Assembly: GCA_964432415.1 (NCBI GenBank) | Contig: CAYSNW010000001.1 | Location: 62,001 to 126,000, forward strand | Length of the DNA stretch: 64,000 nucleotides | Reading direction: 5' to 3' | Source of the DNA: JAFECT01 sp964432415 | GTDB taxonomy: Bacteria > Pseudomonadota > Alphaproteobacteria > Caulobacterales > Caulobacteraceae | The notes under the pieces: generated by a model | The model's input: only the letters and a program-made list of their open reading frames with translations | What the model was told of the DNA's origin: nothing | The model's database searches: none | Program-made: the position numbers and the translations under genes | Shown here: positions 8,300 to 17,916 of the stretch, piece after piece | How positions within the stretch are numbered: the first letter of the stretch is position 1 | How the letters are laid out: each line of letters begins with the position of its first letter

Positions 8300-9097
8300 A
8301 TGGGTCTTCTGGCCAGACTTGCGCCTCATCTGCCGTATGTCCGCCGCTATGCGCGGGCCCTGACCGGAGATCAGGCGACCGGGGACAACTATGTGCGCGT
8401 CGCGCTCGAAGCCCTGGCGGCGGGCGAGCGACAACTGCAGACCCACATGACCCCGCGCGTGGCGCTCTACCACGTGTTCCACACTATCTGGGTTTCGACC
8501 GGCGCGACGCTGGAGACGGAAGAGACCGTCTCCCACGGTTCGGACGAGGCCGCCCGGCGGTTGCTGCGCATCGCCCCACGTTCGCGCCAGGCCTTCCTGC
8601 TGACCGCGCTGGAAGGCTTCACTCCCTCCGAGGCCGCCCAGATTCTGGATACGGACGTGGCCGAGGTCGAAAAGCTGATCTCCGCCGCCCAGGCCGAGAT
8701 CGACGCCGAACTGGCCACCGAGGTCCTGATCATCGAGGACGAGCCGGTGATCGCCGCCGACATCGAGGCCCTGGTGCGCGAACTCGGCCACAAGGTGCTC
8801 GACGTGGCCGCCACCCACAACGAGGCGGTGGACAGCGTGGCGCGCCGCCGGCCCGGCCTGGTGCTGGCCGACATCCAGCTCGCCGACGGCTCCTCGGGCA
8901 TCGACGCGGTGAAGGACATCCTGGCCCGCTATGACGTGCCGGTGATTTTCATCACCGCCTTCCCCGAGCGGCTGCTGACCGGCGAGCGCCCGGAACCGAC
9001 CTTCCTGATCACCAAGCCCTTCCAGCCGGAGACGGTGAAGGCGGCGATCGGCCAGGCCCTGTTCTTCCACCCGGCGCGGGCCAAGGAAGCGGCTTAA
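8300..9097 (+). CDS. phyR: PhyR anti-anti-sigma response regulator
   Basis: A 265-residue protein with the reversed layout unique to PhyR: an N-terminal EcfG-like domain (residues ~1-135, PHLPYVRRYARALTGDQATG) that mimics the sigma factor, and a C-terminal receiver (from VLIIEDEPVIAADIEALVRE). The phosphoacceptor is Asp191 in LVLADIQLADG, and the conserved lysine is Lys239 in LITKPFQPE. Once phosphorylated by PhyK-type kinases it binds NepR and frees EcfG. The frame is open upstream to 8168, but that longer start would lie upstream of the EcfG promoter, so the ATG at 8300 is the real start. It is divergent from nepR, and its own terminator follows. Confidence 0.96.
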   Translation: MGLLARLAPHLPYVRRYARALTGDQATGDNYVRVALEALAAGERQLQTHMTPRVALYHVFHTIWVSTGATLETEETVSHGSDEAARRLLRIAPRSRQAFLLTALEGFTPSEAAQILDTDVAEVEKLISAAQAEIDAELATEVLIIEDEPVIAADIEALVRELGHKVLDVAATHNEAVDSVARRRPGLVLADIQLADGSSGIDAVKDILARYDVPVIFITAFPERLLTGERPEPTFLITKPFQPETVKAAIGQALFFHPARAKEAA

Positions 9098-9125
9098 GCC
9101 AGCCTTCCCGGCAGGAATTTTCGTG

Positions 9126-9154
9126 CGGCCGGATCCGAAGGGGTCCGGCCGTTT
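9126..9154 (+). terminator. Intrinsic terminator of phyR
   Basis: CGGCCGGATCC (9126-9136) pairs with GGGTCCGGCCG (9141-9151) in an 11-bp stem with one G-T wobble, closed by a GAAG loop and followed by TTTCG. It begins 29 bases after the phyR stop codon. Confidence 0.85.
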
Positions 9155-9223
9155 CGATTCCGGCTAAAAGGGGATTCGGAAGCGGCGCCGTCCAGGCTTT
9201 GCGCGGCGCAGCGCTCTCCGCTA

Positions 9224-9237
9224 TGACAACGGTGTCA
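9224..9237. promoter_or_regulatory. LacI-type uronate operator upstream of eda
   Basis: TGACAACGGTGTCA matches the 14-base palindrome TGACACCGGTGTCA found in the uronate region in 13 of 14 positions. It lies 26 bases before the eda start. The shared site suggests that the LacI regulator at 47.2 kb also controls this distant gene. Confidence 0.75.
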
Positions 9238-9262
9238 TTCCTTCCTGCGCAAGAGTTCTTCG

Positions 9263-9898
9263 ATGAGCCAGACCCCCCTCACGTCCGAAGCCGTGATGAC
9301 CCGCTCGCCGGTGATCCCGGTGGTGGTGATCCAGGACTGGCGCCATGCCGCGCCGCTGGCCCGGGCGCTGGCCAGGGGTGGGGTCGGGATCATCGAGATC
9401 ACCATGCGCACCTCGGCCGCGCTCGAGGCGGTCAAGGCCGCCGCCGCCGAGGTTCCGGAGTCGATGGTCGGCGCCGGCACCCTGCTTAATCCGCGCGACA
9501 TGGAGGCCGTCATGAAGGCAGGCGCCTCCTTCGGCGTCTCGCCCGGCTCCACCCCGGCCCTGCTTGGCGCGGCGCGCGACGCCGGCTTCCCGCTGCTTCC
9601 CGGCGTGGTCACGGCCTCGGAGATCATGTCGGGGCTGGAGCTGGGCTACGACCGCTTCAAGCTGTTTCCCGCCACCCAGGTCGGGGGCTACGACCTGCTC
9701 AAGGCGCTCGGCGGGCCCTTCCCCCAGGTGAAGTTCTGCCCGACCGGCGGCATCTCGGCGGAGACCGCGCCCAGGTATCTCGGCCTTGCCAATGTGCTCT
9801 GCGTCGGCGGCTCCTGGCTGGCGCCCCAGGCCGCCATGGAGGCCGGCGACTGGGCCGCCATCGAGGCCCTGGCCCGCGCGGCGACGGCGGGCGCCTGA
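9263..9898 (+). CDS. eda: 2-dehydro-3-deoxy-phosphogluconate (KDPG) aldolase
   Basis: A 211-residue class I aldolase that splits KDPG into pyruvate and glyceraldehyde 3-phosphate, the last step of the Entner-Doudoroff and hexuronate routes. Family motifs are clear: GIIEITMRT with the catalytic Glu, VGAGTLL, the Schiff-base lysine Lys133 in YDRFKLFPA, and KFCPTGGIS for phosphate binding. It is a single gene with no other Entner-Doudoroff genes beside it, but it carries the same operator as the pectin/uronate genes 28-45 kb away. That indicates its job here is to finish KDG-derived catabolism. Whether another eda serves glucose catabolism cannot be judged from the window. Confidence 0.94.
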   Translation: MSQTPLTSEAVMTRSPVIPVVVIQDWRHAAPLARALARGGVGIIEITMRTSAALEAVKAAAAEVPESMVGAGTLLNPRDMEAVMKAGASFGVSPGSTPALLGAARDAGFPLLPGVVTASEIMSGLELGYDRFKLFPATQVGGYDLLKALGGPFPQVKFCPTGGISAETAPRYLGLANVLCVGGSWLAPQAAMEAGDWAAIEALARAATAGA

Positions 9899-9949
9899 CG
9901 CACATCCCCGTGAGTTCGCAATCGCCGCTGGACGCCCCGTCCGCGGATA

Positions 9950-9964
9950 GTTTAAGCCTAAAGC
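9950..9964. promoter_or_regulatory. Imperfect palindrome upstream of the 2-aminobenzoyl-CoA operon (possible MarR site)
   Basis: GTTTAAGCCTAAAGC agrees with its own reverse complement at 10 of 15 positions. It is AT-rich against the local background and sits 24 bases upstream of the first operon gene. The MarR regulator inside the operon is the obvious candidate to bind it, but no second copy was seen. Confidence 0.3.
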
Positions 9965-9988
9965 ATCTGCAGCAAGGGTGACCCGGCC

Positions 9989-12271
9989 ATGAAGGTCGCG
10001 TGTCTCGGCGGCGGGCCGGCGGGCCTCTATTTCGCGATCTCGATGAAGCTGCGCGACCCGGCGCACGAGCTCGTTGTCTATGAGCGCAACCGGCCCGACG
10101 ACACCTTCGGCTGGGGCGTGGTGCTGTCCGACCAGACGCTGGAGAACATGAGCGCCAACGACCCGGAAGGGGCGAAGGCGATCGCTGCGGCCATCGCCCA
10201 CTGGGACGACATCGACGTCTTCTTCCGCGGCGAGCGGATCACCTCCTCCGGCCACGGCTTCGCCGGCATCGGCAGGAAGCGCCTGCTGCAGGTGCTGCAG
10301 GCCCGCGCCCGGGAGCTGGGCGTCAGGCTGGAGTTCGAAACCGAGATCGGCCCGGACGATCCGCGCCTTAAGGACGCCGACCTGGTCATCGCCGCCGACG
10401 GGCTGAACAGCCGTGTGCGCAACAGCCGCCCCGAGGTCTTCGGCGCCGACGTCGAAATCCGCGCCAACAAGTTCGTCTGGCTGGGGACCGAGAAGGCCTT
10501 CGAGGCCTTCACCTTCATCTTCAAGGAGACGCCGCACGGCTGGATCTGGGCCCACGCCTACCGCTTCGAAGACGGTCTCTCGACCTTCATCATCGAGTGT
10601 TCGCCCGAGACCTGGGCTGGCCTGGGCTTCGACGCGATGGACCAGTCCGAGACCTGCCGCGCGGGCGAGGCCCTGTTCGGCGACTGGCTGGACGGCCACG
10701 CCCTGATGAGCAACGCCGCCCACCTGCGCGGGTCGGCCTGGCTGCAGTTCCCGCGCGTGCTCTGCAAGAGCTGGCGCGACGGCAAGACGGTGCTGATCGG
10801 CGACGCCGCCCACACAGCCCACTTCTCCATCGGCTCGGGCACCAAGCTGGCCATCGAGGACGCCATCAAGCTGGCCGAGGTGCTGCACTCCGGAAAGCCG
10901 CTGGACCGGGCGCTGGACGAGTACCAGGCGGTGCGCGAGGTCGAGGTGTTCAAGCTGCAGAGCGCCGCGCGCAACTCCACCGAATGGTTCGAGCATCTGG
11001 AGCGCTACACGGGGCTCAAGCCCCTGCAGTTCACCTATTCTCTGCTGACCCGCAGCCAGAGGGTCAGCCACGAGAACCTGCGCCTGCGCGACGCCGAGTT
11101 CCTGGAGAGCGTCGAGCGCGACTTCGCCGGAGCGGTCGCCGGCAACGCGCCGGCGCCCCCGCCGATGTTCACGCCGCTGAGTCTGCGCGGCATGACCACC
11201 GCCAACCGCGTCGTGGTCTCGCCCATGTGCATGTACAGCGCGACCGACGGGACGGTGGGCGACTTCCACCTGGTGCACCTGGGCGCGCGAGCCATGGGCG
11301 GGGCCGGCCTGGTCTTCACCGAGATGACCGACGTCTCCGCCGACGGCCGCATCACGCCGGGCTGCGCGGGTCTGTACACGGACGAGCACACCCGGGCCTG
11401 GAAGCGCATCGTCGACTTCATTCATTCGGGCTCGGACGCCAAGGTCGCGGTCCAGCTCAGCCACGCCGGACGCAAGGGTTCCAACCGCCTGCCCTGGGAG
11501 GGCGGAGACGACATGCCGCTGGCCGACGGGAACTGGGAGCTGATCGCGCCCTCGGCCATCCCTTGGTCGGAGAAGAACCCGGCGCCGCGCGCCATGACGC
11601 GGGCCGACATGGACCGGGTCAGGGACGATTTCGTGCGGGCGACCGGGCGGGCCATCGAGGCCGGCTTCGACATGGTTGAGCTGCACTGCGCCCACGGCTA
11701 CCTGCTCTCGTCGTTCCTGACTCCGGTCTCCAACCACCGCACCGACGCGTACGGCAGCTCGCTGGAGAACCGGCTGCGCTTCCCGCTGGAGGTGTTCCGG
11801 GCCATGCGCGCCGTGTGGCCCCAGGAGCGGCCGATGTCGGTGCGCCTTTCGGCCACCGACTGGGTCGAGGACGGGCTGTCGCCGGAAGACACCGTGGCCA
11901 TCGCCCGCGCCTTCGCGGAAGCCGGCGCCGACCTGATCGACGTCTCCGCCGGCCAGACCACGCCCCAGGCCAAACCCGTCTATGGACGGATGTTCCAGAC
12001 CCCCTTCTCCGACCTGATCAGGAACGAGGCCGGGGTGGCGACCATGGCGGTGGGCAACATCTTCGAGCCCGACCACTGCAACTCGATCCTGGCGGCGGGC
12101 CGCGCCGACCTGATCGCGCTGGCCCGACCGCACCTGGCCGACCCCGCCTGGAGCCTTCGGGCCGCCGCCGAGCTCGGCTGGACGGGGCTGAAGCCCCCGG
12201 TGCAGTACGACGCGGGCCATGAGCAGCTGAAGCGCAACCTCAAGCGCGCGGCCGAGGCGGGGGCGTCGTGA
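9989..12271 (+). CDS. 2-aminobenzoyl-CoA monooxygenase/reductase-type flavoprotein fusion
   Basis: A 760-residue fusion of two flavoenzymes. Residues ~1-375 are a single-component FAD monooxygenase (CLGGGPAGLYFAI nucleotide-binding loop; GDAAHTAHFSIGSGTKLAIE, the GD motif). Residues ~395-760 are an Old Yellow Enzyme-type FMN reductase (MFTPLSLRGMTTANRVVVSP; AVQLSHAGRKG; ELHCAHGYLLSSFLTP). This architecture is that of 2-aminobenzoyl-CoA monooxygenase/reductase from aerobic anthranilate metabolism in Azoarcus evansii. That enzyme hydroxylates and partly reduces the ring of anthraniloyl-CoA. Databases often label such fusions salicylyl-CoA 5-hydroxylase. The anthranilate reading is preferred because a CoA ligase, beta-oxidation genes and an imine deaminase follow in the same operon and no gentisate genes do. 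Confidence 0.88.
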   Translation: MKVACLGGGPAGLYFAISMKLRDPAHELVVYERNRPDDTFGWGVVLSDQTLENMSANDPEGAKAIAAAIAHWDDIDVFFRGERITSSGHGFAGIGRKRLLQVLQARARELGVRLEFETEIGPDDPRLKDADLVIAADGLNSRVRNSRPEVFGADVEIRANKFVWLGTEKAFEAFTFIFKETPHGWIWAHAYRFEDGLSTFIIECSPETWAGLGFDAMDQSETCRAGEALFGDWLDGHALMSNAAHLRGSAWLQFPRVLCKSWRDGKTVLIGDAAHTAHFSIGSGTKLAIEDAIKLAEVLHSGKPLDRALDEYQAVREVEVFKLQSAARNSTEWFEHLERYTGLKPLQFTYSLLTRSQRVSHENLRLRDAEFLESVERDFAGAVAGNAPAPPPMFTPLSLRGMTTANRVVVSPMCMYSATDGTVGDFHLVHLGARAMGGAGLVFTEMTDVSADGRITPGCAGLYTDEHTRAWKRIVDFIHSGSDAKVAVQLSHAGRKGSNRLPWEGGDDMPLADGNWELIAPSAIPWSEKNPAPRAMTRADMDRVRDDFVRATGRAIEAGFDMVELHCAHGYLLSSFLTPVSNHRTDAYGSSLENRLRFPLEVFRAMRAVWPQERPMSVRLSATDWVEDGLSPEDTVAIARAFAEAGADLIDVSAGQTTPQAKPVYGRMFQTPFSDLIRNEAGVATMAVGNIFEPDHCNSILAAGRADLIALARPHLADPAWSLRAAAELGWTGLKPPVQYDAGHEQLKRNLKRAAEAGAS

Positions 12272-13032
12272 GCGGACTGGAAGGGCACCATGCCCTGATC
12301 ACCGGTGGCGGCAGCGGCATCGGGGCGTCGACGGCGGCGCGGCTGCACGAGGTGGGTTGCCGGGTGACGCTGGTCGGGCGCGATCCGGCGCGGCTGGCGG
12401 CGCGGGCCGAGACCCTGGGCGGCGCCTTCGCGGTGGCCGCCGACATCACCGACGAGGCCGAGGTCCGGCGCGCCTTCGCCACGGCCGTGGAGTGGTTCGG
12501 GCCGGTGTCCATATTGATCAACAACGCCGGCGCGGCACCGTCCGCCCCCTTCCTGAAAACCAGCCGCGCCGATTTCGACGCGGTGCTGGCGGTGAACCTG
12601 ACCGGGGCGTTCCTCTGCGCCCAGGCGGCGCTGCCGGCCATGCTGGAGGCGCGCGCGGGACGGATCGTCAACGTCGCCTCCACCGCCGGGCTGAAGGGTT
12701 ACGGCTATGTCGCGGCTTACGTGGCGGCCAAGCACGGTCTGGTCGGCCTGACCCGCGCCCTGGCGCTGGAGGTCGCGACGAAGGGGATCACGGTCAACGC
12801 CGTCTGCCCCGGCTTCACCGACACAGACATCGTGGCGCGCGCCGGCGAGCTGATCGCAGCCAAGACCGGCCGCAGCGCCGAGGAGGCGCGGGCGCAGCTG
12901 GCGTCGGCCAATCCCCAGGGGCGGCTGATCTCTCCCGACCAAGTGGCCGCCACCATCGCCTGGCTGTGTTCGGACGAGGCGGTCGGGATCAATGGCGCGG
13001 CGGTGCCCATCGCCGGCGGAGAGGTCGGATGA
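12268..13032 (+). CDS. SDR-family dehydrogenase, probable 3-hydroxyacyl-CoA dehydrogenase of the anthranilate route
   Basis: A 254-residue classical short-chain dehydrogenase: TGGGSGIG cofactor loop near residue 11, NNAGA near residue 90, catalytic Ser in NVASTAGLKG, and the YVAAKHG active-site Tyr/Lys. The GTG start overlaps the previous stop (GTGA). In 2-aminobenzoyl-CoA clusters a gene of this type oxidises the hydroxyacyl-CoA formed after hydration of the dearomatised ring; that role is inferred from position. Substrate specificity cannot be read from the motifs alone. Confidence 0.82.
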   Translation: MSGLEGHHALITGGGSGIGASTAARLHEVGCRVTLVGRDPARLAARAETLGGAFAVAADITDEAEVRRAFATAVEWFGPVSILINNAGAAPSAPFLKTSRADFDAVLAVNLTGAFLCAQAALPAMLEARAGRIVNVASTAGLKGYGYVAAYVAAKHGLVGLTRALALEVATKGITVNAVCPGFTDTDIVARAGELIAAKTGRSAEEARAQLASANPQGRLISPDQVAATIAWLCSDEAVGINGAAVPIAGGEVG

Positions 13033-13516
13033 GCCTCGCCCCCGATCTGCAGGACCGCCTCGGCGGCGCGCCGCACGCGCGCCAGTCGCTCCGGCTTTGG
13101 CTCCGGCTCCTGACCTGCAGTTCGACGGTCGAACGCCGTATCGCCGCGCGCTTCCGCGACGAGTTCGACACCACCCTGCCGCGCTTCGACTTCATGGCGG
13201 CGCTGGAACGCGCCGGGTCCGACGGCCTGCCGCTGGGTCAGGTGTCGAAGGCCCTGATGGTCACCAACGGCAATGTCACGGGCCTGGCCAATCGGCTGAA
13301 GGCCGACGGCCTGATCGAGCCCTGCGAGGCCGCCGACCGGCGCATGCAGCGGGTGCGGCTGACGCCTGAGGGCGCCCACCGCTTCCGGGCCATGGCCACA
13401 GCCCACGCCGGCTGGATCGAGGCCATGTTCTCGGGCCTCAATGAGGCCGAGACCGACGACCTGCTCAGCCTGCTCGATCGGGCCAAGCGCTCACTGCAAC
13501 ACGCTTCCGTCAAGGG

Positions 13517-13520
<4 letters not shown>
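13029..13520 (+). CDS. MarR-family transcriptional regulator
   Basis: A 163-residue winged-helix regulator. The recognition region VSKALMVTNGNVTGLANRLK and the wing EAADRRMQRVRLTPEG are typical of MarR/SlyA proteins. Members that sit in aromatic acid operons usually bind the substrate or its CoA thioester and release DNA. It is the third gene of the operon, start and stop overlapping its neighbours by ATGA on both sides, so it would be made together with the enzymes and act as an autoregulator. Binding site unproven; see the palindrome just upstream of the operon. Confidence 0.88.
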
Positions 13521-14343
<823 letters not shown>

Positions 14344-14344
<1 letters not shown>

Positions 14345-15516
14345 TGGCCGACCGCTCCTTCCTCGCCTGGCCCTTCTTCCAGGACCGCCACCGGGCCTTC
14401 GCGGCCGACTTCGACGCCTGGTGCGCGCGCGAGATCGCGCCGCTGGAAGGCGCGGGCGACGGGCCGGATCTCGACGGCGCCTGCGCGGAGATCCTGAAGC
14501 GCCTCGCCGCCGGCGGCTGGCTGAACAACGCCGTGCCCGACGCCGGCGGGCGGCTGGACGTGCGCACCCTGTGCCTGACTCGCGAGACCCTTGCGCGCAG
14601 CTGCGGCCTCGCCGACTTCGTCTTCGCCATGCAGGGGCTGGGCTCGGGGCCGATCAGCCTGTTCGGAAGCAATGAGCAGCGCGCGGCCTATCTGCCCGCC
14701 GTCGCCCGGGGCGAGAAGGTCTCGGCCTTCGCCCTGTCGGAACCGGAAGCCGGATCGGACGTGGCGGCCATGGCCACGACCGCCCGCGATGGGGGCGACT
14801 GCTGGGTGCTGGACGGGACCAAGACCTGGATCTCCAACGGCGGGATCGCGAGCTTCTATGTGGTCTTCGCCCGCACCGGCGAGGCGCCCGGCGCCAAGGG
14901 CCTGTCCGCCTTCATCGTCGACGCCGACAGCCCGGGCCTGAGCATCGCCGAGCGCATCCCCCTGATCGCGCCGCACCCGCTGGCGACGCTCAGGTTCGAC
15001 AACTGCCGTATCCCCAAGGACCGGCTGATCAGCCAGGCCGGCGACGGCTTCCGCATCGCCATGGCGACCCTGGACGTGTTCCGCTCCACCGTCGGCGCCG
15101 CGGCCCTGGGTTTCGCCCGTCGCGCCCAGGACGAGGCGCTGGGCCGCGCCTCGAAACGCCAGCTGTTCGGGGCCCCGATGGCCGAGCTGCAGTTGGTACA
15201 GGCCTCGCTTGCCGACATGGCGCTGAAAATCGATGCGGCGGCGCTGCTGATCTACCGCGCCGCCTGGGCCAAGGACTCCGGCGCCGCGCGCGTCACCCGC
15301 GAGGCCGCCATGGCCAAGCTCTACGCCACCGAGGCGGCCCAGGAGGTGATCGACGCCGCCGTGCAGCTGTTCGGCGGCCAGGGCGTGGTCTCGGGCAACC
15401 CCGTGGAGCGGCTCTACCGCGAAATCCGGGCGCTGCGCATCTATGAGGGCGCCTCCGACGTGCAGAAGGTGGTGATCGCGCGCCAGGCCTTGGCCGCCTT
15501 CGCCGGCGGCGCATGA
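14344..15516 (+). CDS. Acyl-CoA dehydrogenase
   Basis: A 390-residue flavin acyl-CoA dehydrogenase: FALSEPEAGSDVAAMATTAR and WISNGGIASFYVVFAR for FAD and CoA binding, QLFGGQGVVSGNPVERLYRE and the C-terminal IYEGASDVQKVVIAR, whose Glu is at the usual catalytic-base position. It introduces a double bond into a CoA thioester and passes electrons to ETF. It lies within the coupled anthranilate operon, overlapping both neighbours by four bases (ATGA). Confidence 0.9.
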
Positions 15517-17096
15517 GCGCCCACGTTGACCGCTTTGTGCTGGACCGGCTGCCGCCCAAGGAGGCGCAGCCCGTGTTCCTGTTCGAGCGCCCGGAACTGC
15601 AATACCCGGCGCGGCTGAACGCCGGCGCCCTGCTCGATCGCGTGGTCGAGGCGGGCCGGGGCGGCCATCCCGCCCTGCTCTGGGCCGACCAGATCTGGAG
15701 CTACGACCAGCTCACCGCCACCGCCAACCGCATCGCCCACGTCCTGACCGGCCTGCCGGGCTTCGTTCCCGGCGCCCGCGTCCTGCTGCACGGCCCCAAC
15801 GCCGCCTGGACCATCGCGGCCTGGTTCGGGATCGTGAAAGCCGGCGGCGTGGTGGTCGCCACCATGCCGTTGCTGCGCGCCGGCGAACTGGCCAAGGTCG
15901 TGGACAAGGCCGAGGTCGGTTTCGCCCTCGCCGACCGGGCGCTCTCCGAAGCGGTGGAGGGCGCGCGCACCGCCACCGGCCGGTTGGGGCAGGTGCTCTG
16001 GTTCGATGAGCTGGAGGCGGCGGCCGCGAAGGCGCCGTCAACCTTCATCAATGTGGACACGGCCTGCGACGACCCGGTGCTGATCGCCTTCACCTCCGGC
16101 ACCACGGGCGCGCCCAAGGGCTGCGTGCACTTTCACCGCGACGTGCTGGTCATGGCCGACACCTTCTCGCGCCATGTACTGAAGCCCCAGGCCGACGAGA
16201 TCTTCTGCGGCACCCCGCCCATCGCCTTCACCTTCGGGCTTGGCGGCATCGTGATCTTCCCCATCGCGGCGGGCGCCACCATCGCCCTTCCCGACCAGCC
16301 GGGCTTCGACGGGCTGTGCGCGGCGATCCAGCGCCACCGGGTCACGACCCTGTTCACCGCCCCGACGGGCTACCGCGCCCTGCTGAAGTCGCGCGAGCAG
16401 TTCGACCTGTCGTCCTTGCGCAAATGCGTCTCCGCCGGCGAGGCCCTGCCGGCCGCGACCTCCGAGGCCTGGTTCGCCGCTACCGGCCTGCGCATCATCG
16501 ACGGCATCGGCGCCACCGAGATGATCCACATCTTCATCTCGGCCTCCGGCGAGAACATCCGCCCGGGCTCGACCGGCAAGCCCGTCCCCGGCTTCGTCGC
16601 CGAGATCCAGGACGAGGACGGCCACCCCTTCCCTCCAGGCGAGACCGGCCGCCTGGCGGTGCGGGGGCCGACCGGCTGCCGCTACCTCGACGATCCGCGC
16701 CAGGGCGACTACGTGCGGCGCGGCTGGAACCTGACCGGCGACCTCTATCGTCAGGACGCAGACGGCTACTTCTGGTTCGTCTCGCGCGCCGACGACATGA
16801 TCATCTCCTCCGGCTACAACATCGGCGCGCCGGAGGTGGAGAACGCCTTGCTGCAGCATCCGGCGGTGGCCGAGGCGGCGGTCATCGGCGTCCCGGATCC
16901 CGAGCGCGGCCAGATCTGCAAGGCCTTCGTAGTGCTCAAGCCGGACGCGGCCGTGTCGGAGCGCGAGCTGCAGGACTTCGTAAAGCGCGTGATCGCTCCC
17001 TACAAATACCCGCGCGCCATTGCTTTCGTGACCGACCTGCCCAAGACCCCCACCGGCAAGCTGCAACGCTTCCGCCTGAAGGAGGGCGTGTCCTGA
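15513..17096 (+). CDS. 2-aminobenzoate-CoA ligase (benzoate-CoA ligase family)
   Basis: A 527-residue acyl-adenylate-forming ligase that activates an aromatic acid with ATP and CoA. Motifs: IAFTSGTTGAPKGCVHFHRD (P-loop-like A3), DGIGATEMIHIFIS (A5), GDLYRQDADGYFWFVSRADD (A7/A8), SSGYNIGAPEVENALLQHPA, and the catalytic C-terminal lysine in PKTPTGKLQRFRL. The sequence style (YNIGAPEVE, GATEMIHIFIS) is that of benzoate/aminobenzoate-CoA ligases. With the flavin fusion at the head of the operon, anthranilate is the best substrate guess. ATGA overlap with the dehydrogenase; its last codons carry the strong ribosome-binding site of the next gene. Confidence 0.88.
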   Translation: MSAHVDRFVLDRLPPKEAQPVFLFERPELQYPARLNAGALLDRVVEAGRGGHPALLWADQIWSYDQLTATANRIAHVLTGLPGFVPGARVLLHGPNAAWTIAAWFGIVKAGGVVVATMPLLRAGELAKVVDKAEVGFALADRALSEAVEGARTATGRLGQVLWFDELEAAAAKAPSTFINVDTACDDPVLIAFTSGTTGAPKGCVHFHRDVLVMADTFSRHVLKPQADEIFCGTPPIAFTFGLGGIVIFPIAAGATIALPDQPGFDGLCAAIQRHRVTTLFTAPTGYRALLKSREQFDLSSLRKCVSAGEALPAATSEAWFAATGLRIIDGIGATEMIHIFISASGENIRPGSTGKPVPGFVAEIQDEDGHPFPPGETGRLAVRGPTGCRYLDDPRQGDYVRRGWNLTGDLYRQDADGYFWFVSRADDMIISSGYNIGAPEVENALLQHPAVAEAAVIGVPDPERGQICKAFVVLKPDAAVSERELQDFVKRVIAPYKYPRAIAFVTDLPKTPTGKLQRFRLKEGVS

Positions 17097-17512
17097 GCGA
17101 GAGTTTCACCATCAAGCTGCAGGTGACCTTCGCCGACTGCGACGTGGCGGGGATCATGTTCTATCCGCGCACCTTCGAGATGGTGAACCGGGTGGTGGAG
17201 GCCTGGTTCGCAGGACCGCTGAAGTGCTCGTTCCGGGTCCTGCACCAGGAGCGCCACCTGTCGGTGCCCACCGCCCGCTTCGAGGTCGACTTCAAGGGCG
17301 CCAACCGGCTGGAGGAGGTGCTGGACTGCACCCTGACGGTGGCGCGCATCGGCAAGAGCTCCTGCGACCTGCGCATCGTGCTGATGTGCGAGGGGGAGCT
17401 CCGGGTGCACGTGAAACAGACCCTGGTGATGGTCGACGGCGAGGCCCTGAAATCCTGCGACTGGCCCGAGGACCTGCGCCAGGCCATGACTCCGTTCCTG
17501 TCCGCGGGTTGA
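17093..17512 (+). CDS. 4-hydroxybenzoyl-CoA-type thioesterase with a CTG start
   Basis: A 139-residue hot-dog thioesterase: VTFADCDVAGIMFYPRTFEM contains the catalytic Asp of the 4HBT family (aromatic acyl-CoA thioesterases). In anthranilate clusters such an enzyme recycles CoA from 2-aminobenzoyl-CoA or dead-end thioesters. The start is unusual. No ATG, GTG or TTG exists in frame between the upstream gene and a GTG ten codons into the conserved domain. A CTG at 17093 forms a 4-base overlap (CTGA) with the ligase stop and is preceded by AAGGAGG with a 7-base spacer. The other coupled genes here use the same overlap with ATG or GTG. Confidence 0.82.
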   Translation: MSESFTIKLQVTFADCDVAGIMFYPRTFEMVNRVVEAWFAGPLKCSFRVLHQERHLSVPTARFEVDFKGANRLEEVLDCTLTVARIGKSSCDLRIVLMCEGELRVHVKQTLVMVDGEALKSCDWPEDLRQAMTPFLSAG

Positions 17513-17523
17513 GGAGACGAGCG

Positions 17524-17916
17524 ATGCAGACCCTGCTTCCGGACGGCTGGCCGCGGCCCAGGGGCTACGCCAACGGGATTTCCGCCGAGGGCCGCACGAT
17601 CTTCGTCGCCGGCCAGATCGGCTGGGCCGTGGACGGCAGCTTCCCGGATCGCGATTTCCCCGGCCAGTTCCGGCGCACAGTCGAGAACACGCTCGCCGTT
17701 CTGAAGGCCGGCGGCGCGGGGCCGGAACATGTCGTGCGCATGACCTGGTTCATCGTCGACAAGCAGGAATACCTGGCGTCGCTGCGCGAAATCGGCGCCA
17801 TCTGGCGCGAGCTGATGGGCGCCAACTATCCGGCCATGAGCGTGGTGCAGGTCACCGCCCTGATCGAGGATCTGGCGAGGGTCGAGATCGAGACCACTGC
17901 GGTGGTCCCGGCGTGA
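17524..17916 (+). CDS. RidA-family enamine/imine deaminase
   Basis: A 130-residue RidA (YjgF/UK114) protein: NGISAEGRTIFVAGQIGW, VRMTWFIVDKQEYLASLR and a C-terminal ARVEIETTAVV typical of the trimeric fold. RidA proteins hydrolyse enamines and imines to ketones plus ammonium. The product of 2-aminobenzoyl-CoA monooxygenase/reductase is itself an enamine, so a dedicated deaminase here would release the ring nitrogen; this is inference. GAGGAG precedes the ATG. A 2-aminomuconate-deaminase-like role is the alternative. Confidence 0.85.
   Translation: MQTLLPDGWPRPRGYANGISAEGRTIFVAGQIGWAVDGSFPDRDFPGQFRRTVENTLAVLKAGGAGPEHVVRMTWFIVDKQEYLASLREIGAIWRELMGANYPAMSVVQVTALIEDLARVEIETTAVVPA

Noticed and set aside
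9221..12220. A 999-codon open frame opposite eda and the monooxygenase fusion
   Set aside because: No domain or signal, composition typical of antisense frames; the plus strand carries clear enzymes with all active-site motifs.
9989..12271. Naming the fusion salicylyl-CoA 5-hydroxylase
   Set aside because: No gentisate 1,2-dioxygenase or salicylate genes are nearby, while beta-oxidation genes, an aromatic CoA ligase and RidA fit the 2-aminobenzoyl-CoA route better.
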